From JAWPMT01 sp965267435 (lineage in GTDB: Bacteria; Bacteroidota; Bacteroidia; Cytophagales; Cyclobacteriaceae), in NCBI GenBank assembly GCA_965267435.1, contig OZ253960.1:3162001-3226000 (forward strand): 64,000 bases of DNA, given 5' to 3'. Below are positions 35,640 to 43,578 of this stretch, piece by piece. The translations under genes were made by a program, and so were the position numbers. Numbering within the stretch: position 1 is the first letter of the stretch; every line of letters starts with the position of its first letter. The notes under the pieces were generated by a model. That model saw nothing but the letters and a program-made list of their open reading frames with translations, was not told the origin of the DNA and did not search any database.

Positions 35640-37016
35640 ATGAACGACCGACGTAATTTCATCAAGAAGACAGCTGCCGGTACCGCTGGTGTCGCCCTGA
35701 GTTCGAGTTTCTTATCCGCCAAGTCGTATGGCAATGTATTGGGTGCCAATGATCGGGTCAATCTAGCGGTTGTAGGTATCCGCAGTCGAGGTCAGCAATT
35801 GATGAATAGCTTCTCGAAAATGTACGGTGACAATGTGAGAATAATGACCCTCTGCGATGCCGACTCCGCGCTCTTCGATGAAAGGGTCCAAGTGGTCGCT
35901 GATAACCAGGAAGGACGTGCACCAGATACTGAAGTTGATATGCGGAAGGTATTCGATGACAAAAAAATTGATGCGGTCGTGATCGCTACACCCAACCACT
36001 GGCACGCCTTGGCTACGATTTGGGCCTGCCAGGCTGGAAAACACGTCTATGTGGAAAAACCCAGTTCGCACAATGTCTGGGAAGGTAGAAAGATGGTCGA
36101 TGCTGCGCGCAAGTACAATCGTGTAGTCCAGGTGGGCTTCCAAAACCGATCCATCGCAAATGTCATGCAAGCTATGGATTTCCTGCACAGTGGCGGTATC
36201 GGGGACGTTTATATGGCGCGGGGCAATTGCTTTAAACCCCGGGACTCTTTTGGCATTGCTCAGGACAGCGAACCACCGACATCCCTCAACTATGATTTTT
36301 GGCTCGGGCCCGCGACATACAGGCCTTATAATGAAAAGAAAGGCCATTACAACTGGCATTGGCACTGGGATACCGGCAATGGCGATACCGGTAACCAGGG
36401 GCCGCACCAATTTGATATTGCCCGGTGGGGACTCAACAAGCGCGAGCATCCAATCAAAGTCCAGTCGATGGGAGGTGTATTCGGCATTGACAGCAGCGAG
36501 TGCTCACAAGAGACACCCAACACCCAATCCTCCACATTCGAGTATGACGACGGCAAGATCCTGCAATTTGAAACGCGTGGGCGGTACACAGGTGCCGAAG
36601 CAAACGTGGGAGTGAGGATAGGCAACACCTTCTACGGCACGGAAGGATGGATGGAACTGAATGGATCAACCTGGAAAGCCTACAAGGGGCGGGAAAATGA
36701 ACCTTTCGCCGGCTCCGGTATGGCAGAAAGCGCCGCAGTGGAGGGGGATCAGAGTTTCAGAAAAGCCCCCGATAGCAAAGGACATTACGCGAACTTCATC
36801 GCTGCGGTTCGCTCCGGTGACCGCAACGACCTGAACTGCGAGGTGGCTGAAGGTCACATGTCCACGGTTTTGCCGCTGATTGCCAACGTGGCCTACCGCG
36901 TGGGAGAGACACTCAGGTTCAATGGCGAATTTGAGCGATTCATCGACAATGACGCTGCAGAGATGATGTTGAGCAGAAGGTATCGGTATCCGTACGTGGT
37001 GCCACAGGAAGTCTAG
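35640..37016 (+). CDS. Gfo/Idh/MocA-family oxidoreductase, Tat-exported
   Basis: 458 residues. The N-terminus has a twin-arginine signal (DRRNFIKKTAAG). Then comes the Rossmann fold (RVNLAVVGIRSRGQQLM) with EKP-type motif HVYVEKPSSHN and the C-terminal alpha/beta domain with FWLGPATYRPYN, HWHWDTGNGDTGNQGPHQFD and IARWGLNKREHP. The HWHWDTGNG-GPHQFD segment is typical of the large Tat-exported subgroup. It uses NAD(P) to oxidise or epimerise sugars or related polyols, in the periplasm. Linked to the PmoA-like protein. Confidence 0.93.
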   Translation: MNDRRNFIKKTAAGTAGVALSSSFLSAKSYGNVLGANDRVNLAVVGIRSRGQQLMNSFSKMYGDNVRIMTLCDADSALFDERVQVVADNQEGRAPDTEVDMRKVFDDKKIDAVVIATPNHWHALATIWACQAGKHVYVEKPSSHNVWEGRKMVDAARKYNRVVQVGFQNRSIANVMQAMDFLHSGGIGDVYMARGNCFKPRDSFGIAQDSEPPTSLNYDFWLGPATYRPYNEKKGHYNWHWHWDTGNGDTGNQGPHQFDIARWGLNKREHPIKVQSMGGVFGIDSSECSQETPNTQSSTFEYDDGKILQFETRGRYTGAEANVGVRIGNTFYGTEGWMELNGSTWKAYKGRENEPFAGSGMAESAAVEGDQSFRKAPDSKGHYANFIAAVRSGDRNDLNCEVAEGHMSTVLPLIANVAYRVGETLRFNGEFERFIDNDAAEMMLSRRYRYPYVVPQEV

Positions 37017-37048
37017 GGAACTGGCAATGGAATGGGGTGGGTGGAAGT

Positions 37049-37073
37049 CGGGGCAAACTTTTGAACTGCCCCG
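37049..37073. terminator. Hairpin between convergent genes
   Basis: Stem CGGGGCA (37049-37055) / TGCCCCG (37067-37073) with an 11-base loop, between the Gfo/Idh stop and the convergent DUF1579-like stop. There is no strong T-run on either side, so it may serve as a weak bidirectional terminator. Confidence 0.55.
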
Positions 37074-37093
37074 GCTAAATAAAGCTAGGTCGA

Positions 37094-37612
37094 TTATTGG
37101 CGTTTCGTGGCCACATCCTGGAAGACCTGTTGCCACGCTTTGTCTTGGTCCCACTTACTGCGCCAGCCTTGCCAGGTAATCTGATTGGGCTGAGCGTAGG
37201 AAACGGTGCCTCGAAAGAACCGGTCACCAATAACATTTTTAGGTGAGATGGCTTGCAGCAGCTTTTCCTCTTTGTTCAGATACCACTTCTGTTGACCATG
37301 AAGTGGGAAGTCGTGAGCGAGATTAGTTGCCCAATAGCAATTTTGCTTTTCGTCATAGTTGAAGAAGTAAGCATAGTACCTCTTCCGACCACTAGTGCTG
37401 ATGGTCGTTTCGGATTCACACTTGATGAACTGGTCACCGAGATAATAGCTGCAAGTTCGCACACCTTGCTCCTGGTATTCTCGGTCAGTTCCTGGAAAGA
37501 TGGTTTCGGTAATGTCCCAGGAGCCAATCATAAAATCGAGATCCCGGATACTTTGCGCATGCACGGCATGGAGCGCCACAGCGAGCGCGGCACTTAAGAC
37601 TATTCTTTTCAT
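37094..37612 (-). CDS. Secreted DUF1579-like protein
   Basis: 172 residues. Signal peptide (MKRIVLSAALAVALHAVHAQ) followed by DLDFMIGSWDITETIFPGTD, the D-F-x-x-G-x-W start typical of DUF1579-type lipocalin-like domains. The body is beta-rich: SYYLGDQFIKCESETTIS, RRYYAYFFNYDE-like segment, WYLNKEEKLLQAIS, ITWQGWRSKWDQDKAW. Function unknown; exported small-molecule binding is possible. Confidence 0.7.
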   Translation of the reverse strand: MKRIVLSAALAVALHAVHAQSIRDLDFMIGSWDITETIFPGTDREYQEQGVRTCSYYLGDQFIKCESETTISTSGRKRYYAYFFNYDEKQNCYWATNLAHDFPLHGQQKWYLNKEEKLLQAISPKNVIGDRFFRGTVSYAQPNQITWQGWRSKWDQDKAWQQVFQDVATKRQ

Positions 37613-37737
37613 TTTTTATTTTGAGTTTTGCTGGAAAAGTAGTCTCAGTGTGCATAGGCTGAAGTCTCACTGGACGTATTGAGGTCTCAAGAGACGGAAC
37701 GTGTCCGAGCGAAGCTCCCTCTCAGGCAACGATTTAC

Positions 37738-38045
37738 CAAACCAAGCCATCCAGCCTAGATTGGCACACTGTCCCGGTCAACCCCAAGGAAGATTGGTTA
37801 ACAACCGCCCCATGCCGACGGCTGCGAACCTTACTCAGCCCACGCTGATGATCCACTCGGATGGCGCGGTGCTGCCACACTACACGAAGCAATATTTCGA
37901 GCGCATTGCTGCCGAGGACAAGCAACTGCACTGGATGGAGACGGAGTTGGAATCACCCTACCACCAGTTCAGCTATTACGATCAGGATGCCGAGGTCAAC
38001 GAGTCTGTGGCAGAAGCCGCGAAGTGGTTCGGGGCGAAGCTTTGA
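37738..38045 (+). pseudogene. Alpha/beta hydrolase (dienelactone-hydrolase-like) remnant
   Basis: The frame ending at 38045 carries the C-terminal part of an alpha/beta hydrolase: QPTLMIHSDGAVLPHYTKQY, DKQLHWMETELESPYHQFSY, VNESVAEAAKWF. Just upstream the matching family segment continues in another frame (VNPKEDWLTTAP), with the break near 37806-37812 in ACCGCCCCATG, consistent with a frameshift. No nucleophile serine half is present upstream. It is probably a decayed gene, unless the shift is a sequencing error, which the missing N-terminal half makes less likely. Confidence 0.6.
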
Positions 38046-38075
38046 AGACTCAGTATCACTGTCAAACGAAGAAAA

Positions 38076-38113
38076 AGTGCCTCTTGCGGTAGCAAGGGGC
38101 ATTTTCATTTTTA
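38076..38113 (+). terminator. Rho-independent terminator after the pseudogene
   Basis: Stem AGTGCCTCTTGC (38076-38087) / GCAAGGGGCATT (38092-38103), 4-base loop, followed by TTCATTTTT. It shows that the pseudogene once had, or still has, its own transcription end. Confidence 0.8.
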
Positions 38114-38198
38114 TCATCAAAACTCTCCAGAACAAAAATCAGTATTGGAAGCATCTTGACCCATTGCTCGCCCGGTTCTGGCTTGCTATTTTGATGAT

Positions 38199-39029
38199 GT
38201 GATCACGCACGAATACAAGCCATGCCGATTAGCAGGAATAGTCGAATCCATCCAGGAAAGAAGGATGAATGAATCAGAGCAATTCACCTTCCTCCCAAGC
38301 TGGGAAAGCGAAATTCTCTTCATGCTTGATGGCTCCGAGGGTCTTGTGATCAGCAGCAACCTACTGAATATATCCAGCCTTCAATTCTCAAAACGATTCT
38401 GCTGGATATCCGGACTTACCACCGGTCCAGTAGTCGTCCAGTTCAAAAGGCTTCACACGATTAGTATTGTGCTGACCCCAATCGCCATCAAGGCGCTTTT
38501 CAATATTCCGGCCTTCGCACTTAATAACAAAGCCGTAGAAGCCCTTGACATTGGCTCCGATCTGGGTGTGGATGAAACCGCCCTCAACAGCTTTCCTGAT
38601 TTCTTATCAAGGGCTCGCTATCTGGAAAACAAAATCCTCCACGCAGTCAATGAGTCGAATGAACTGTGGAAGGCCCTTAGTATCGCATCTCTGGTCACCA
38701 AGCTGGCGAAAAGCAATTACACCTCCTCATCAGCAGACATCGAAACGCTACTTGGCTATTCCAGAACACAAAGCTTCCGGCTGTTCAATGACTGGTTTGG
38801 ACTATCGATCAACAGGTTTCAAAAGCTTATGAGATTCAGGGAAACAATTGATGCGCTCCATGCCCGTCATCGGCCGTTGACTCAACTCAGTTACGAGCTG
38901 GGGTATTTCGATCAATCTCACTTTATCAGAAGCTTCAAGTCTTATACTGGGATAAGCCCTAAACAATACTTACGGCTCAAACCTGAGCTTCCAGGGATCC
39001 TCTCCATGGAACAACCATACAATTATTAG
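38199..39029 (+). CDS. AraC-family transcriptional regulator
   Basis: 276 residues from a GTG start at 38199 (an ATG at 38265 is the alternative, but the conserved EYKPCRLAGIVES segment would be lost). The N-terminal domain is beta-rich (SEILFMLDGSEGLVISS, VVQFKRLHTISIVLTPIAIK). The C-terminal 100 residues are an AraC DNA-binding domain: IETLLGYSRTQSFRLFNDWF, LTQLSYELGYFDQSHFIRSF, TGISPKQYLRLK. A one-component regulator; it precedes two small membrane proteins by 57 bases and may control them. Confidence 0.9.
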   Translation: MITHEYKPCRLAGIVESIQERRMNESEQFTFLPSWESEILFMLDGSEGLVISSNLLNISSLQFSKRFCWISGLTTGPVVVQFKRLHTISIVLTPIAIKALFNIPAFALNNKAVEALDIGSDLGVDETALNSFPDFLSRARYLENKILHAVNESNELWKALSIASLVTKLAKSNYTSSSADIETLLGYSRTQSFRLFNDWFGLSINRFQKLMRFRETIDALHARHRPLTQLSYELGYFDQSHFIRSFKSYTGISPKQYLRLKPELPGILSMEQPYNY

Positions 39030-39085
39030 AGGAGATCCTATCTCAGATTTATGCTTTCAAATTCAACTCTTAAAGGAAGGAGTGT

Positions 39086-39517
39086 ATGGATCAGATATTC
39101 CCGTATGCCAATGTCATTGTGGGCGCCCTGGTCTTCATCGTAGGCTTTGTCTTTCACTGGGTGGGCCAATTCATCTCCATTCTCAACTGGGAGTTTGCCA
39201 TCAAGATCGGACTACAAGAAAAAGGCCCAAGGGAATTTCAGGTCTATGAAAATGCAATCGCCAAAGCTGATGTGTTGCTGGGTTGGATTTATGGCATTGC
39301 CGGCATCGGTTTGATTGTGGACGCATCCTGGAGCTGTGAGCTCTTATGGTTCCCAGGGGTCGTACTCATTTACCATAGTCTCAGTTACTGGCACTGGACA
39401 ACCAATCAGCACAAAATGGGGCATCGGTTGCATAGCAATACGTTCAAAATGGTGTGGACCCTATCCAATCTGATCACCGGCCTGCTTGCCGTAATTGTCG
39501 CTTCGCAAGCTGGCTGA
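39086..39517 (+). CDS. Small integral membrane protein (143 aa)
   Basis: No family recognised. Four membrane helices: VIVGALVFIVGFVFHWVGQF; ADVLLGWIYGIAGIGLIVDA; LLWFPGVVLIYHSLSYWHWT; MVWTLSNLITGLLAVIVASQ. A good ribosome binding site (AAGGAAGG at 39072-39079) precedes it, which is unusual for this lineage. It is followed 15 bases on by another four-helix protein, so both probably form one unit. Confidence 0.75.
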   Translation: MDQIFPYANVIVGALVFIVGFVFHWVGQFISILNWEFAIKIGLQEKGPREFQVYENAIAKADVLLGWIYGIAGIGLIVDASWSCELLWFPGVVLIYHSLSYWHWTTNQHKMGHRLHSNTFKMVWTLSNLITGLLAVIVASQAG

Positions 39518-39532
39518 TCAAAAACTCGAGCC

Positions 39533-39973
39533 ATGCATCAACCAACGATTCTAACATGGGTACTGATCATATTTGGGCTGGTCACGTGTCTACCACTCTT
39601 ATTGGCGCAACTGGTCATCCTGTGGAATCCTAAAGGCAGGAAAGCGCAAGACATTCTCATCGGAAAGGGCGAGGAATGGCGGGATCGGTCTCATTTCAAG
39701 ACCGCTTATGGTATGGCGGCCGCGGATTGGTTGCTGTTCTTTCCGGTACTAGCTGGGGGAATTGTTGGAATGATCTTGGCCGAGTCATGGGGATACGCGC
39801 TCTTCGCAATGGCGGGAGTGATCTCCGTGTACATCAATGTCGTCCTCTGGTTCGCGGAAAAGGAGTACGTCTTTCCATCCAAAGGGCCGCTACAATACTA
39901 CACTTACTACTGGGGCAACTTCATCTACTGGGGCCTGGCTGCTTTGTTTTATGGTGCGTACGTGGTCATCTAA
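39533..39973 (+). CDS. Small integral membrane protein (146 aa)
   Basis: Four membrane helices: ILTWVLIIFGLVTCLPLLLAQ; AADWLLFFPVLAGGIVGMIL; GYALFAMAGVISVYINVVLW; YYWGNFIYWGLAALFYGAYV. No catalytic or cofactor motif. Close to the preceding protein in size and operon position but not clearly its paralogue. Function unknown. Confidence 0.72.
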   Translation: MHQPTILTWVLIIFGLVTCLPLLLAQLVILWNPKGRKAQDILIGKGEEWRDRSHFKTAYGMAAADWLLFFPVLAGGIVGMILAESWGYALFAMAGVISVYINVVLWFAEKEYVFPSKGPLQYYTYYWGNFIYWGLAALFYGAYVVI

Positions 39974-40009
39974 ACCATCAGTAAATGCCGTGAAAAAGCC
40001 CAACACACC

Positions 40010-40023
40010 ATGACCTAGGTCAT
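40010..40023. promoter_or_regulatory. 14-base perfect palindrome
   Basis: ATGACCTAGGTCAT, identical to its reverse complement, 86 bases upstream of the serine hydrolase start. Its size and symmetry suit an operator for a dimeric repressor, but the protein that binds is not known. Confidence 0.35.
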
Positions 40024-40108
40024 TCCAAAAAAGCACAGCGCGGCGTTAATTTATAGGACAGGAATTCATCGAGAATTCGATGGAGATCCACCCAAAAATT
40101 CTGCAGTT

Positions 40109-41278
40109 ATGAAACTCGTCGCTGTACTGTTGATGTCATTGCTCAGCATCGCCTGCCAGGACTACTCGAGCTATTATACCTATCATCCCCCGCAACCCAC
40201 TAATGACGGCATCAATGTGGGCACACTAGCAGAGGTCGGAATGGACTCACTCGCCCTTGCCAGGGCCGTTGGGGGCATCTGGGGAAATAAATACGATCAG
40301 ATACACTCAGTGTTGATCTACAAAAATGGATTACTGGTTTTTGAAGAATACTTCGAAGGCAACAAGTATGACTACTTTGGCCAGTACCACTATGGCGAAA
40401 GGATCCAATGGCACCGCGATAGCCTGCATGTGCTGATGTCATGTACTAAAAGTGTGGTGTCCGCCATCGCGGGAATTGCAGTAGACAAAGGACACCTGGA
40501 CATCCAACACTCGATCTTTGACTACCTGCCGGATCATCAGCAGTATCGCACACCGGCCAAAGAAAAGATCACTGTCGAGCACCTGCTGAGTATGAGTTCC
40601 GGGTTTGAGTTTGACGAATGGAGTCGAGCGCATGGATCCAGAGCCAATGACATTGACCGACTACATTGGGATTGCCAGCAGGACCCGATAGCCTGTGTGC
40701 TGGAAAGACCTTTGATCCACACCCCTGGAGAGCGCTTCAACTACAACAGTGGTTGCACCATTGTCCTGGGTGAAATCATAAAAAATGCTACCGGTCGGGA
40801 CCTGGCTGACTTCGGCAATGAATTCCTTTTTGAGCCGCTTGGCATCAAAACGGCATTATGGAGGCGTTTTGAGAATGGCGTTATCAGAGGTGGTGGAGGC
40901 CTGGAGATGACAAGCCGTGATATGCTCAAAATAGGCATTTGTTTTCTCAACGATGGCCTTTGGAATGATCGGCGGATCATCCCCTCAAGATGGGTTCAAC
41001 TGAGCAGAGAGAACTTCGGGAACAACAATGCCATCAAGGTGCCTGGTAGTGACTTGGGCCGCCAGGGCTACTCCTACTCCTGGTGGACGAAGGAGGTAAG
41101 GTCCCCCCGGGGAGATGTGAAAACGTACGCCGCCTCCGGATGGGGTGGCCAGAAAATAATCGTCATCGACGAGCTGGACATGGTGGTCGTCTTCACCGGT
41201 GGCAACTATGTTGTTAAAACGCATTATCGAAAAATTCTGGAGAGGTTTATCCTTCCTTCCATCACACAAGGCACCTAG
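40109..41278 (+). CDS. Class C beta-lactamase-related serine hydrolase (lipoprotein)
   Basis: 389 residues with a lipobox (LLSIAC, C16). The beta-lactamase fold shows the S-x-x-K motif S111-C-T-K114 in HVLMSCTKSVVSAI, the second motif NYNSG at about 211 (Tyr212), and SGWGGQKIIVIDELDMVVVF near the end. This family includes esterases, aminohydrolases and D-peptidases as well as beta-lactamases; substrate unknown. It is periplasmic or surface-bound. The SDR gene starts 5 bases after its stop. Confidence 0.88.
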   Translation: MKLVAVLLMSLLSIACQDYSSYYTYHPPQPTNDGINVGTLAEVGMDSLALARAVGGIWGNKYDQIHSVLIYKNGLLVFEEYFEGNKYDYFGQYHYGERIQWHRDSLHVLMSCTKSVVSAIAGIAVDKGHLDIQHSIFDYLPDHQQYRTPAKEKITVEHLLSMSSGFEFDEWSRAHGSRANDIDRLHWDCQQDPIACVLERPLIHTPGERFNYNSGCTIVLGEIIKNATGRDLADFGNEFLFEPLGIKTALWRRFENGVIRGGGGLEMTSRDMLKIGICFLNDGLWNDRRIIPSRWVQLSRENFGNNNAIKVPGSDLGRQGYSYSWWTKEVRSPRGDVKTYAASGWGGQKIIVIDELDMVVVFTGGNYVVKTHYRKILERFILPSITQGT

Positions 41279-41283
41279 GACCC

Positions 41284-42159
41284 ATGGATGAACAAGTTGT
41301 CCTGGTTGCAGGTGCGACAGGTTCCATCGGTGGAGCCGCCGGTCTGGCATTGGCCAAGCGAGGTGCAAGGGTCGTATTGCTGGGTCGCAACCAGGATAAG
41401 CTTGATGTAAAAGCCGCCCAGATCAAGCGCCAGTTGTCAGGATCAACCTCTGCGCCAGCTAACCCTTTGATCGATACTTTGGTCATCGACTTCTCTAATT
41501 TGGAAGGGGTAAAAGAAGTGGTTGCTGATGCAAAAAAGCGGTACGTCCATATCAACGCAATCGTCTACTCCGTGGGGATCCTCAGGCAGGATGGACCCAA
41601 TATCCTGCCCGATGGGCATGAGTTCATGTTTGCCACCAATGTAATCGGACCTTTCCTCTTTACACGGCTGCTAATGGACAGGCTTGAAGATTCCAAAAGC
41701 ATGGTCCTCCATGTCATCGCCCCATTCTACAAAGCCATGGATTGGGACAATGTGGAAAGCATCAAGAACCACAAGGCCATGGTGGCATTCGATCGTTCCA
41801 AAACCTGCAACAGAATATTTGCAGGCGAACTGGCCCGGAGGTTCGCTGGGAAGGTCACCTCTGTGGCATTTGACCCCACCTATGTCATCGACAAAACCGA
41901 TCCTGATCTATCCGCAAAGTGGCCATCAGGAATGACCGGCCTCTTTTGGAAAATGATGACCTTGTTGTTTGCCAAGCACCCTTCCATTGCTGGAGAGCCC
42001 ATTGCCCGATTGATCCTTGAAAACAAGGATCGTGACTCCCTGAATGGATCGCTCTTTAAGCTGGACAAACAGATCAAAAAAGCTGATAAAGCCATGACCG
42101 ATGAAGTCGAAGGCAGAAAGCTCTGGGAGGCGCTCGCCAAAATGACGGATGATTTGTGA
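41284..42159 (+). CDS. SDR-family protein lacking the usual catalytic residues
   Basis: 291 residues. A Rossmann fold with a normal cofactor motif (LVAGATGSIGGAAGLALAKR) and GARVVLLGRNQDKL. The active site is altered: the Y-x-x-x-K motif reads F169-D-R-S-K173 (AFDRSK), and the catalytic Ser region reads VLHVIAPFYK with Ala where Ser is expected. The N-N-A-G motif is NAIVYSVG. It may bind NAD(P)H without normal dehydrogenase chemistry, or use a different mechanism. Coupled to the serine hydrolase gene (5-base gap). Confidence 0.85.
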   Translation: MDEQVVLVAGATGSIGGAAGLALAKRGARVVLLGRNQDKLDVKAAQIKRQLSGSTSAPANPLIDTLVIDFSNLEGVKEVVADAKKRYVHINAIVYSVGILRQDGPNILPDGHEFMFATNVIGPFLFTRLLMDRLEDSKSMVLHVIAPFYKAMDWDNVESIKNHKAMVAFDRSKTCNRIFAGELARRFAGKVTSVAFDPTYVIDKTDPDLSAKWPSGMTGLFWKMMTLLFAKHPSIAGEPIARLILENKDRDSLNGSLFKLDKQIKKADKAMTDEVEGRKLWEALAKMTDDL

Positions 42160-42224
42160 CTTCACAGCTTCAGGCGCTTAAGTGGTGCTTTCGTTTGAAC
42201 ATCCACTGGGGAACGTGCAAGTCG

Positions 42225-42295
42225 CGAGCCACGGCTGGTGTTTTCACCAGCGGCTCGTGCATGATCATTGGCTTGTTGGTGACAACACCAACAAG
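42225..42295. repeat. Two adjacent hairpins between convergent genes
   Basis: Hairpin 1 (42225-42257): CGAGCC-acg-GCTGGTG / TTTT / CACCAGC-GGCTCG, with a 3-base bulge. Hairpin 2 (42272-42295): CTTGTTGGTG / ACAA / CACCAACAAG, a perfect 10-base stem. They lie between the SDR stop and the convergent NHL gene stop and have no clear T-run, so they may be bidirectional terminators or RNA-stabilising ends. Confidence 0.65.
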
Positions 42296-42319
42296 GGCAA
42301 AAGCTACGTGATGGAGGCA

Positions 42320-43384
42320 TCACACCCTTTCCAGCTTCACCGGGTACGTCTTGCCGGACATCCACTGCGGCACGTACAGATTCAGGTCATTGTCCACACA
42401 GACGTCATGCGGAGACAGGAAGGTGTTTCTATCATATTCGGCTTTGGTCGGCGAGCCGCTCGAATCGAACTCCACATTCGCTCCCGGTGCCGATTTTAGC
42501 TGATGGTTCTTGTCGAATACGGCCACGAACCCGTCGTAGTCCCACCAGGAGTTGGTGACGATGATGGCGAAGTAAAGATCGTCCCCCTTGATCACCGGTC
42601 GGCATGGCCACATGCCCGAGATGTCGATGGATTCGATGAAGTCTCCTTGTAGTGAAAATCTCTTGAACTTTTGAGCGGTGCGGGATGTGATCAGGAGGCT
42701 GTCCAGTTGGTCCTGCCGGGTATCGAGTGTAATGCCGTGAGCACAATCAAAGTGCTCGTCACCGTCCCCCTTGCCGCCAAAGTAGGACTTGAATTGTCCT
42801 TTGCTGTCAAATACAGAGATGTAATCCTTCCCGTAACCATCGGCAATGTAGATGTCGCCGTTCGGGGCAATAGTGGTCTCCGTAGGAATAAACTCCTCGC
42901 TTTTTTCATACACGCCCGACTCCATCGGGCAATCGATCGTGAGCAGGATCTCGCCATCCAATGTGGACTTATACACCTGGTGCTTGACCGTGTCAGTGAT
43001 GTACAGAAACTCCTCGCCTCCCTCTTCCGAAAGGGTTAGACCGTGTGCTCCCGGGAAGTCGTTGCCCCAGGTCTTCAGTACCTTGCCCGAGCGGTCATAA
43101 AAGATGACATTGTTGCGTGTCTCATCAGTGAGCAGAATGAGCCTGCCCTGCTTGTCCTGGACCATCTCATGGCAGTTCTTCACAGGGACCTTTGAGAAGT
43201 CCTGCACGCCCCACTCCTTATCGACCCGGTACTTGAAATCACCCTGCCCGACAACAGGCCCCTTCGCCTTCTTTCGAGAGATGATATTAAAGGAAAAGTG
43301 AGGTACGGCAGCCGCACCTGCAAGAACGGCGCTCGACTTGAGGAAATTTCTTCTTTCGGTAGTTGGTCGTAGTTTCTTTTTCAT
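42320..43384 (-). CDS. Tat-exported NHL-type beta-propeller protein
   Basis: 354 residues. Twin-arginine signal (ERRNFLKSSAVLAGAAAVPH). The mature domain has NHL-like blades: GAHGLTLSEEGGEEFLYITD, ETTIAPNGDIYIADGYGKDY, CAHGITLDTRQDQLDSLLIT and LSPHDVCVDNDLNLYVPQWM. Six-bladed propellers of this type act as periplasmic binding modules or peptidyl-glycine-lyase-like enzymes; no catalytic motif is evident. It follows the DUF1553 / DUF1501 genes on the same strand (194-base gap with a hairpin), a common grouping. Confidence 0.83.
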   Translation of the reverse strand: MKKKLRPTTERRNFLKSSAVLAGAAAVPHFSFNIISRKKAKGPVVGQGDFKYRVDKEWGVQDFSKVPVKNCHEMVQDKQGRLILLTDETRNNVIFYDRSGKVLKTWGNDFPGAHGLTLSEEGGEEFLYITDTVKHQVYKSTLDGEILLTIDCPMESGVYEKSEEFIPTETTIAPNGDIYIADGYGKDYISVFDSKGQFKSYFGGKGDGDEHFDCAHGITLDTRQDQLDSLLITSRTAQKFKRFSLQGDFIESIDISGMWPCRPVIKGDDLYFAIIVTNSWWDYDGFVAVFDKNHQLKSAPGANVEFDSSGSPTKAEYDRNTFLSPHDVCVDNDLNLYVPQWMSGKTYPVKLERV

Positions 43385-43475
43385 TGCATTTATGATCGTG
43401 TGTTCTATTCAAAATCTTAGTCAGTCTTAACTTTCTGTGGAACGGATTTGCGGCAGGGATCGAGCGCTTGTTTGA

Positions 43476-43536
43476 CCATGAAGTGAGAGATGCAATCCGT
43501 AATTTGGTTGGTGTTTCATCTTTCTCTACTTCATGG
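43476..43536 (-). repeat. Long imperfect hairpin between the DUF1501 and NHL genes
   Basis: CCATGAAGTGAGAGATG (43476-43492) pairs imperfectly with CATCTTTCTCTACTTCATGG (43517-43536). Being in the gap of a same-strand cluster, it could end transcription, or shield mRNA ends, after DUF1501. It has no clear T-run. Confidence 0.5.
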
Positions 43537-43578
43537 GAGAAGCGAGAGCCCGCCCGGCCGCCCCCCCTCTTCGCGTCC

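Noticed and set aside
35763..36449. A 228-codon minus-strand frame inside the Gfo/Idh gene
   Set aside because: It is antisense to strong Gfo/Idh motifs and shows no protein features of its own.
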